From Panax quinquefolius (taxonomy: Eukaryota > Streptophyta > Magnoliopsida > Apiales > Araliaceae): DNA of 64,000 nucleotides. The stretch's first letter is position 1. Each line of letters starts with the position of its first letter. The position numbers and the translations under genes are program-made. The notes beneath the pieces are model-generated. The model searched no databases and was not told where the DNA came from. It saw only the letters and a program-made list of their open reading frames with translations. The stretch spans positions 52,859,899 to 52,923,898 of the forward strand of contig CM035163.1 of assembly GCA_020205615.1 (NCBI GenBank). The letters are read 5' to 3'. This document shows, in pieces, positions 55,016-64,000 of this stretch.

Positions 55016-57692
55016 TGTGACGCCCCCAAAATTAGGTATACGTCACCCATCTTGGGTCGCCACTTACATAGTACATAAATTCAAATACAAACTTAATTAT
55101 ACATCCGTCGGTGTAACATACTGACAATACATAAACCGAGAGTTTAATAGAAATATTGTCATTTAGACAATATCCATACTCAAGGAGTCCTCGTTACATT
55201 TATTGGCACACTATTTAATGTAATAATGAGGACTACTAATGCTATCTTCGGGACCATCACTCTTTTCCCGACTCGTCTCAAATTTTATTCTCATTTCTGA
55301 AGAGAAGGTGAAAGAAAGGTGAGCTCAACTAGCCAAGTAAGAAATATTATAACTAAGATAATGCAGAATAAATTATCAATAGTCTTCAACAATGTTAAAA
55401 CCGATAAAATACAATAGACAACCGGTTTAATCTGCAATGAATATGCAATCCATTAAAAGAGTCAAGTAGAAAATAAAGTCTACTATCTTTTAGGTTTTAA
55501 AAGGTTTTCATCAATTTTTTATCACTAAGACTCGGTTTAATGAATAAACCACAATATCTAATCATCCCCGTACCACTGGCCGAGGATCTTCATCAAATTA
55601 TCAATGGTCATGACTATACCGAATCACCCCTCGGTCATAATCATACCAAAACTATCCATCATCGCATTACAAGTGCCATCGAGGACTTTTTGTCACATCA
55701 TTTATATCAAGCCACGATTATACCGAATGATCCCTAATCATAATCATACTAAGTTCATCTATGCACGTAAGCCAAAGATAACATAATATAATATGAGGAT
55801 GATGACAATGACATAATAATTCAATAAAACAAGTTCACTTAATTAATTTATTCAGGAACTAATAACGCCCAAATTGTCAATACGATCATTGCTTTTGTAG
55901 AGTAAAATTCAAGAATGATCGGAAGAATATTTTCATGAAAAGATCTTTGAATGAAACGCAAATATCGAGGATATTCTACTAATTTCATGGAGTATAGAAG
56001 TCAAAGTTTTAACCAACTGGGTATAATAAAGAATGGAATAACAAAAGAAATCACCGTGCACGCGATAATCGCACAGCAAAAGTTATTCCAATGAGAATAA
56101 TAAATAACGGAACCAGTCGGCCAGAAAGCATGCAGACAGGATGTTCCAACAAAATAATAATAAAGCGGAACCAGTCCTGTAAAACACATGCATGGATGTT
56201 CCAGCGAGAATAATAATAAAGGCGGATTTTAACCAGTTGTAAAACACATGCATGTGATGTTCCAACAGAATAATAATAAAAAAGCGGAACCAGTTAGGTG
56301 TAAAACACATGCAGCAGGATGTTCAAGCAGAATAATAAAAACGATGTAATTATATAAGGATTTCACCAAGTATAGGGGAGTCCTCAGATATACGAGTTAT
56401 TCCAATGTAATAAATAAGAATGGAATAACATAAGGATTTCACCAAGTATAGGGTATGCCACAGATACAAAAGTTATTCCAATCGAATAATAAAGAATGGA
56501 ATAATGAAGTTCTCTTCGTGAATAAGAAAGAATAACACTTCTTACAGGTACAACAAATAATATCCCTTACCTTAGAAGAAGTGAATATTGGAAAAGTGAA
56601 GAAGAAAATACTTTTCTTTCTTCTCTCTATAGTTTTTCTCTGTAGAGTTTCAATTGAATTCGTAAGAAATAATGAAGGAATGAGCTTTTATTTATAGAAA
56701 AAGCGAGGGTGGCTCTTGGTCTTAATGAAGGTGAAATGACTCTTGGTAATATTGAAGAGACAACTACTATTTCATGAAGGGTAATTAACCTGGAACAATC
56801 AAGAGGCGATTAACTCTTTGTAATATTGAAGGGACAACTACTATTTCATGCGAAGGGGTAATTACTATTGACGAAGGTAATTACTATTGACGAAGGTAAT
56901 TACTATTCACAAAGGTAATTACTATTCACAAAGGTAATTACTATTATCGATTGAAGGTAAATCTTATCGATTGAAGGTAATTACTATTCACAAAGGTAAT
57001 TACTATTAATGAAGGACTCTTAGATGATGACATATGGGCCCCCATAAAATAATCAAACTTACCACTTACATCTCATAACAGACTCTTTATATACATCAAG
57101 GATTGAATAAATATTACCACAAATTATTTTATTTTTAATCAACACATATTTAATCTTTCAACAATTATTAATCATTTATAACTTGTCGTCTCAATTAATA
57201 ATTTAATACTATAACATATTATATGATGATCTGTGACAATAATTGAATCAATAATATAAGAGATATGATGTAGCAATTCTGCGTTAATAATTAAGCATAG
57301 ATGAGTGACTTCTCACGTAAAGATCAATAATCAATATCGTGTGCTACTATACAACTACGCCAGACATCGTACTTTTACTACTAGGGGGTAGTTCAACAGT
57401 TTTTAATGGTAACACCTCTGCCAAGTTATTTTTATAGAAAAATAATTTTGTCGTTTTCTAACTACGATAATACTTCCGCCATGGGGTCCACTAATGATTG
57501 AGTAGGTCGTATCGAATATTCCCAAACAAAAAGAATATTCCCAGACCAAACTAATATTTTATAACAACTTGCTTACTTTGCAAAATTTATAAATATTACC
57601 CACAACTATAACATTATATCAAATTTATTCCATAATATTCAAAAATAATATTTAAAAAATTCATCTTTATTTATAAAAGTTGGGGTCTTACA
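55016..57692 (-). mobile_element. Element G 3' LTR
   Basis: Minus strand TGTAAGACCCCAAC (57692) to GGGGGCGTCACA (55016), 2677 bp. It has a TTACTATTCACAAAGG-type array at 56870-57005 upstream of the TATA region (about 56690-56700 on the minus strand) and the 100-bp repeat at 56010-56490. The box GGTCACCTAATTGCGCGCC found in A-D LTRs is absent at the equivalent place (about 57130-57230). Confidence 0.9.
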
Positions 57693-57780
57693 ACCTCCCA
57701 TTCTTATGAATTTTCGCCCTCAAAATTAGGGTACGTACCTGATATGATAAAGAGGTGAGGATACCTTGAATACCTTTATC
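57693..57780 (-). pseudogene. pol: Element G pol end
   Basis: Minus-strand coding for the last residues (YPHLF, then GTYPNFEGEN and a stop) directly before the polypurine-like GGGAGG. Everything upstream of it in pol is lost or replaced. Confidence 0.7.
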
Positions 57781-58580
57781 GTTAAAAATATTAAATTCAT
57801 CTTCGCAATCCGGGCAAAGATATTCATTAACAATTCATCTTTGCACCTTTCTGGCCAAAGATATACAATCAGAAACCAATAATAATGAGAGACGCAACTT
57901 AATAGTATCACCACCATTAATTATCCATGCACTCATTGGCCAAGGATATTCGTGTTTTCAATTACTGGCCATGATTATACCGAATAATCCTTCGTCATAA
58001 TCATACCAAGTCTATCAATGCACTACTACCAAAGATGATTTTTACCACATCCATGAATTAATATTTCATTCTTTGAGACTCAAATTTCAATAATTAATCC
58101 ATATCATCGAATCATCCCTACACTACGTGCCAAGGATAGGATATTATTAGTATCACGACCACGAATTATCCATGCACTACGACCAAAGATAATCGTGTAT
58201 TCATTAGTATCACGACCACAAATTATCCATGCACTACTACCAAAGATAATCGTGTATTCATTAGAATCACGACCACAAATTATCCATGCACTACTACCAA
58301 AGATAATCGTGTATTCATTAGTATCACGACCACAATTATCCATGCACTACGTGCAAAGATAATCGTGTTTTCAATTTACGGTCATGATTATACCGAACAA
58401 TCCCTCGGTCATAATCATACCAAGTCCATCTATGCACGTGAGCCATGTGATGACTTTCAACATAATATAAGCGTGAGGATCGTGTCGATGATATAAAGAA
58501 TCAATCAAAAGAGATAAAGGATAAATATTAAACATTTATAATATAATTTATCCAGATTCAAGAATATCCCCATGTTATCA
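57780..58580 (-). repeat. LTR-like fragment inside G with a ~62-bp minisatellite
   Basis: On the minus strand this resembles the LTR middle (compare 7960-8040 in B). Its unit with ACCACAAATTATCCATGCAC and AAAGATAATCGTGTATTCAT is repeated about four times at 58148-58340. The spacing keeps a frame open for four copies, giving a repeated IICGRDTNEYTIIFGSSAW; I take this as chance. How an LTR piece came to lie between pol end and RT is unclear. Confidence 0.7.
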
Positions 58581-59650
58581 ATCACTTAATAATCTTATAA
58601 TCTAATATCATTAATATTATAACAATATTTTAATCACTTCTTAAATTTATAAACAATTTATTTCAATTGTTTACGTTTTACCATATAATGCATTTAATCA
58701 TTCAAAATGCCATACTCATAAGATATCATCACCAATGATCAAATCCTCATCAAAAATATGCATATACTCTATATAGGATTCTTCAGCCATAAAATCATAT
58801 TTTCCAATTTTGTTACTTCACATAACATATTTAACTCATATGTTCAGAATCAAACTATTTTTATGAAAAATATCAAATCAGTTCCAAAAATATTTCTTTT
58901 CTGGGATTTAGCATAATATAGTCCCATAATGAAAATATATTTTCTCGGAATTTTAAAATTCATTTACTATTTTTCAAAAATCAATTTCTAATTAATTCCT
59001 TAAGAAATTAGCTACCTCAAGTTTAACTCCAAAATTCCCAAATCTTGGCAGGACCTTACACATGTTAATGTGAGCCTCGATTTAAATTTCATGGTCATCT
59101 GAGTTATAGAACTCCGGTTATAGCATTTTTCGTCAAAAAACCTAAATATTGAAATGGTCATAACTTGTTCATTTTAAGTCGAGAATGAGCTCATTTTTGG
59201 ACAGGAGGTACTTTATAAAATATATTTTCATGTCCCAAAAGGCCAGAATTTTTCACATAAATTTAGTGGTCAAAAAGCCCCTTAAAGTTTCTGGGCGAGA
59301 ACGTTTTTGTAATTTGCGACTTTGGACTCTTTTGCTAAATTCAAATCCACACGAAAATCTCACAAGACACCTTTCCGGTGATTCCACTTGGATAAGCTAC
59401 AAAACTCATAGATCTAACTCTAGGACTTGACCACACTCAAAAATTCAAAATATAATAGGAGATATGGTCAATTGAATTTCATGTTACGTTTTTACCAAAA
59501 TCGATTTTTTCAACCCTTTGTGATTTCTAAGAAACTTTCATGTTTTCACATAATAACCACATAACTCATCATAACACTTACTAATACTTCATATACCCAT
59601 GATTTTCATTAGTCCAATGCTTTTATTATGACTTTCATCATAATCCTCGT
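58580..59650. other. Unassigned block inside element G
   Basis: About 1 kb without similarity to gag or pol of the related elements here. It has no long frame of recognisable content; the 81-codon frame at 59185-59430 has no motif. It could be a foreign insertion or the untranslated region of another retroelement. Confidence 0.5.
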
Positions 59651-59995
59651 AAAATGATCCTTTTAGTTGAAGAAATATTTGAGGGTTTAAGAAATGAGTT
59701 TTTGTCTCGGGTCAATACAAAATTCGATTTCACGCCTAGGTAGGCTAGAAATCTTCAAGAATACGTCAAGAAATTTATTAATGATAGAAATATCATTCAA
59801 ACTCGCTACTCTTATCCAAGACTTGGATAAGACGTTACATTGATACCAATTTGTGACTTCTATCCTTTAACCTAGAGCAAGACCTCACAATGATACCTAT
59901 CAACTTGTCATCGTCATTCACGACGTCGCCTCTGTAAAGTCCGGCTTCGATGCATTCCACACAAGGAAGTCAACAACGAAAGGATCGGGGTTCTT
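59650..59995 (-). pseudogene. pol: Element G RT entry fragment and recurrent segment
   Basis: Minus strand: the segment with CCCGATCCTTTCGTTGTTGA (from about 59990), TGGAATGCATCGAAGCCGGA and the hairpin TTATCCAAGTCTTGGATAA (about 59813-59831) is followed by NDISIINKFLDVF-type RT entry, then GAAATCGAATTTTGTATTGA and CATTTCTTAAACCCTCAAAT, the same deletion junction as in B. It also contains TCACAAATTGGTATCAATG, which looks like an LTR end plus primer site. Confidence 0.7.
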
Positions 59996-59999
59996 TACT

Positions 60000-60720
60000 T
60001 ATGGCTTGATATGACAATAATTGACTTTAGTAGTTGGTTACTTGAATTCGCATACTGTCAGTTGGTTATGAATATAAAAGCTAACAACCTTACGAAAAGC
60101 ATGATGAGTAGTTAACCAATTGATTCCTAAAATCACATCAAAGGCAAGTATTTTCAAAAGATAAGATCGGCAAGTAACGTGAAAGTGTTTATTTGAATCA
60201 AACAAGATTTAAAAATAGTAAGCAGAACGAAGGCTCCTACTAACGAAGTTTCAACCAATAAGTCAAAGTCTAACTTCTCCGAGTCAAATTTAAGCGTTGA
60301 ACGCAAAGCAAGAGAGATAAAATAATACGTAGAGAACCAGGTATCTTATAAGGTATAGACTTATGATTTATAATTAACTAACTTGCAAGCTAACTTCGTT
60401 CGGTTTACTCGCTTTTTGAGAAGTCGGGAAAAATGCACTTCCTAAAACCAACGACTTTGTTTTGTCCATTTCCACCTTTGGTGCCACCGTCCCAATTAGA
60501 CTTGACTTTGGTGCACAACAAAATTGAGCTAAATGACCTTCTCTTCTTGCAATTTCCACTTATTATCTTTGCCATGATTACCACAAGAAGTGGTTACCAT
60601 TCTTAGCATGATAATTTCCCCACGATGGTTATCATTGTTACGATAAATTGCCACCAAAGATGATTATTATCGTATTGTTGGTCGTTACCTTTTGTTTGAA
60701 ATTTGAATCAACACTCTCAT
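60000..60720 (-). pseudogene. gag: Element G gag end and protease remnant
   Basis: Minus-strand reading gives a worn zinc-knuckle region (REGHLAQFCCAPKSSLIGTV, then APKVEMDKTKSLVLGSAFF, 60374-60559) as in A. Protease pieces follow at 60000-60370 (LNLTRRS..., NRLL, ILGINWLTTHHAF-like). Frames are broken throughout. The gag N-terminus is missing between here and the leader at 60750. Confidence 0.75.
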
Positions 60721-60926
60721 GTGCTTCATTGCTTATCTCGGCATTTTTAGGATGTCATTCTCAAACACTGCCACAAAACAAGGGTTAATTAACATATCAC
60801 ATATTATCCCTATACTCGTGACCAATTAAATAACAAATAAACTTAGGTAGGTCATACTAGCGAAGGAATTCCCAAAATCTCTCCCTCCTAGTTCTTATCT
60901 CGCATCTTAGCCAGGATCATATCCCT

Positions 60927-60940
60927 AAGCTCGATACCAA
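60927..60940 (-). other. Primer-binding site of element G
   Basis: Minus-strand TTGGTATCGAGCTT next to the 5' LTR end GGGGCGTCACA. It is identical in its core to the site of A. Confidence 0.8.
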
Positions 60941-60941
60941 T

Positions 60942-63577
60942 TGTGACGCCCCAAAATTAGGTATCGTCACCCATCTGGGTCGCCACTTACGTGGTACATA
61001 AATTCAAATACAAACTTAATTATACATCCGTCGTGTAATATATCGACAATACATAAACCGAGAGTTCTAATAGAATATTGTCATTTAGACAATATCCATA
61101 CTCAAGGAGTCCTCGTTACATTTATTGTCACACTATTTAATGAGAATAGTGAGGACTACTAATGCTATCTTGAGACCATCACTCTTTTTCCACGACTCGT
61201 CCGGCTATATTCTCATTTTCAAGAGAAAACGGTGAAAGAAAGGGTGAGCTCAACTAGCCCGAAGAAGAAATATTATAACTAAGATAATGCGTAATAAATT
61301 ATCAATAGTCTTCAACAATGTTAAAGCGATAAAATACAATAGACAACCGGTTTAAGCTATGACGGAATATCTAATCCATTAAAAGAGTCAAGTAGAAAAT
61401 AAAGTCTACTATCTTTTAGGTTTTAAAAGGTTTTCATCAATTTTTTATCACTAAGACTCGGTTTAATGAATAAACCACAATATCTAATCATCCTTGTACC
61501 ACTGGTCAAGGATCTTCATCAAATTATCAATGGTCATGACTATACCGAATCACCCCCCGGTCATAATCATACCAAAAACTATCCATCATCGCATTATGTG
61601 CCATCGAGGACTTTTGTCACATCATTTATATCAAGTCATGATTATCTTAGAATGATCCACAGTCATAATCATACTAAGTTCATCTATGCACGTAAGCCAA
61701 AGATAACATAATATAATATGAGGATGATGATAATGACATAATAATTCAATAAAACAAGTTCACGAATTAATTTATTCAGAGGAACTAATAACGCCCAAAT
61801 TGTCAACATGATCATTGTTTTGTAGAGTAAAATTCAAGAATGATCGGAAGAATATTTCCATGAAAAGATTTGGATGAAACGCAAATATCAAGGATATTCT
61901 ACTAATTTCATGGAGTATAGAAGTCAAAGTTTTAACCATTTGGGTATAATAAAGAATGGAATAACAAAAGAAATCACCGTGCACGCGATAGACCGCATGA
62001 CAGCAAAAGTTATTCCAATGAATAATATAAATAAGGAACCGGTCCCGTACAGAAACGCATGCATGTGATGTTCCAACAAAATAATAATAAAGAGCGGAAC
62101 CGGTTAGGTGTAAAACACATGCATGAGGATGTTCCAATGTAATAATAATAAAAGACGGAACCAGTCCGAATTGTAAAACACATGCATGCAGGATGTTCCA
62201 AATGAATAATAAAAGGCGGAATAATATAAGGATTTCACCAAGTATAGGGAGTCGCGATATACTGAGTTATTCCAATGAATAAATAAGAATGGAATAACAT
62301 AAGGATTTCACCAAGTATAGGGTATCTGGCGTATCTGAGTTATTCAATCGAATAATAAAGAATGGAATAATGAAGTTCTCTTCGTGAATAAGAAAGAATA
62401 ACACCCCTTATGGGTACAACAAATAATATCCCTTACCTTAGAAATTTGAATATTGGAAAAGTGAAGAAGAAAATACTTTTCTTCTTCTCTCTCTATAGTT
62501 TCTCTCTCTGAGTTTCAAATTGAATTCGTAAGAAATAATGAAGGAATGAGCTTTCTATTTATAGAAAAACCGAGGGTGGCTCTTGGTCTTAACGAAGGGT
62601 CAAAATGACTCTTGGTAATATTGAAGAGACAACTACTATTCATGAAGGGTAATTAATCCTTGAACAATCAAGAAGAGTGCAGTTAACTCTTGGTAATATG
62701 AAGGACAACTACTATTTGCGAGGGGTAATTACTATTATCGAAGGTAATTACTATTGGCGAAGGTAATTACTATTCACAAAGGTAATTACTATTCACAAAG
62801 GTAATTACTATTCACAAAGATAATTACTTATCGATTTAAGGTAAAATACTATCGACGAAGGTAATTCTTATTCACAAAGGTAATTACTATTGAAGAAGGG
62901 ACTCTTAGATGATGATATATATGGGCCCCCCATAAAATAATCAAACTTACCACAAACATCTCATAATGCACTCTTTATATACATCAAGGATTGAATAAAT
63001 ATTACCACAAATCATTTTATTTTTAATCAACACATATTTAATCTTTCAACAATTATTAATCATTTATAACTTGTCGTCTCAATTAATAATTTAATACTAT
63101 AACATATTATACAGATGATACTGTGACAATAATTGAATCAATAATATAGGAGATATGATGTAGCAATTACTGTAGCAATAATTGAGCATAGCTGTGTGAC
63201 TTCTCACGTAAGCATTAATAATCAATATCGTGTGCTACTATACAACTACGCCAGACATCGTACTTTTATTAGGGTAGTTCAACAGCTTTTTGTGAATAAC
63301 ACCTCTGCAAGTTATTTTTATAGAAAAATAATTTTGTCGTTTTTAACTACGACAATACTTGGTTGTGGGGTCCACTAATGATTGAAAGTCGTCATTTAAT
63401 ATTCCCCGACAAAAAGAATATTCCCCGACCAAACGAATATTTTATAACAACTTGCTTACTTTGCAAAATTTATAAATATTACTCACAACTATAACATTAT
63501 ATCAAATTTATTCCATAATATTCAAAAATAATATTTAAAAAAAATTCATCTTTATTTATAAAAGCTGGGGTCTTACA
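60942..63577 (-). mobile_element. Element G 5' LTR
   Basis: Minus strand, 2636 bp, TGTAAGACCCCAGC to GGGGCGTCACA. It mirrors the 3' LTR with many one- or two-base length differences. It has the ACTATTCAC-type array at about 62725-62890, the 100-bp repeat at 61950-62380 and the paired hairpin motifs at about 61080-61170. Confidence 0.9.
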
Positions 63578-63582
63578 TATTT

Positions 63583-63770
63583 TTTTCAAAATAGCTTCTC
63601 TCCTCCCAAGTCAGAAATCAAAAACAAATATGCCAAAACTATGTAGTTTTGATAGACTATGCACAAATAAAACATACATTGTTGTGTATGGCCATTATTC
63701 TCATTTAAGAAAATTAGCCACAATCTTTCTAAAATTATTACTCATGGGAAAATGTTAGAGATGAGAGAGA
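63583..63770. mobile_element. Right arm of the fold-back MITE split by element G
   Basis: The inverted counterpart of 54877-55015 begins at the TATTT target duplication. The outer end is not sharply defined because the expected GGAGGGAG terminus is missing. Confidence 0.6.
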
Positions 63771-63892
63771 AAGAGCATGAGATAACCATGTTAAAGGATA
63801 TTATAATCAGGATTTGGTTATCATGAAGTTAATTTCATGGTAAGTTGGTCAATTGATTAATACAGTGCTGACATGCAAAGATCACCTCCCGG

Positions 63893-64000
63893 TGTGAGAC
63901 CCCAGATTTTATCAATAAAGATTTAAATTTTGTCGAAATAATTTTTAATATTATGGTGTGAATTTGAGATAATATTATAGTTGTGGGTAGTATTTATAAA
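63893..64000 (+). mobile_element. Start of another LTR of the same family (element H)
   Basis: TGTGAGACCCCAGATTTTAT followed by TTTTTAATATTATGGTGTGA matches the first 110 bp of the B LTR. No polypurine tract precedes it (CACCTCCCGG), so it is a 5' LTR or a solo LTR continuing past the window. Confidence 0.85.

Larger units (their letters stand above)
55016..63577 (-). mobile_element. Element G, defective Ty3/gypsy retrotransposon
   Basis: A complete minus-strand insertion of 8562 bp with TATTT on both sides (55011-55015, 63578-63582). 5' LTR 60942-63577, primer site about 60927-60940, gag/protease remnants 60000-60720, a shared non-pol segment and RT entry 59650-59995, an unassigned block 58580-59650, an LTR-like fragment with minisatellite 57780-58580, the pol end 57693-57780, 3' LTR 55016-57692. 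RT core, RNase H and integrase are missing. Confidence 0.92.

Noticed and set aside
58148..58340. Possible CRISPR-like array
   Set aside because: Repeats are contiguous and degenerate without unique spacers, in a plant nuclear retrotransposon.
58104..58343. Open frame with a repeated 20-residue unit
   Set aside because: It is the by-product of a minisatellite derived from an LTR subrepeat; the unit length keeps the frame open by chance and no start context or domain is seen.

Overview
This is a nuclear window from a flowering plant, almost certainly a eudicot. The evidence is AT-rich DNA, GT-AG introns, large Ty3/gypsy LTR retrotransposons primed by initiator-Met tRNA, Stowaway-type and (TA)n-associated MITEs, and two plant protein-coding genes. 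The species cannot be named from the sequence. I found no bacterial, organellar or CRISPR content.

Left part (1-22582): a nest of one Ty3/gypsy family resembling the Tekay/Del chromovirus lineage, with LTRs of about 2.6 kb that start TGTAAGACCCC or TGTGAGAACCC and end GGGGCGTCACA. Element C (minus strand, right end 22582) was hit in its left LTR by element A (plus, 1-13739, running off the window). A was hit in its 3' LTR by element B (plus, 5675-12971, TSD CATTC). The integrase gene of C was also hit by an insertion that is now solo LTR D (15765-18373, near-perfect TSD). No element has a complete coding set. A and B share the same integrase deletion, so they look like copies of an already defective master.

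Middle (22583-33599): spacer, then a decayed Ty1/copia element E (24142-27679, TSD AACAA) carrying a (TA)n-associated MITE. Next comes a leucine-rich-repeat receptor-like kinase gene (28932-32645, one intron). Its second exon carries two consecutive stop codons where the sequence looks frameshifted.

Right-centre (33600-53815): a convergent gene for nuclear poly(A) polymerase on the minus strand, with thirteen coding exons plus a 5'UTR exon. It extends over about 20 kb because intron 3 (9.8 kb) holds a Mutator-like element with 9-bp TSDs (39337-44123) and a small gag-protease-only LTR retrotransposon F (45218-48125, TSD TTCGG). Intron 2 (4 kb) holds two MITEs and a tRNA-derived SINE. The exon chain is in phase throughout except for one apparent extra base in exon 10.

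Right end (53816-64000): MITE-rich spacer, then minus-strand element G (55016-63577, TSD TATTT), another defective member of the large-LTR family inserted inside a fold-back MITE. At 63893 a further LTR of the family begins and leaves the window.

I did not find a convincing new biological system. The most notable observations are deletions shared between elements (B/A in integrase, B/G in reverse transcriptase), a recurrent unexplained segment between protease and reverse transcriptase, two different promoter architectures within one LTR family, and single-base lesions in both host genes.
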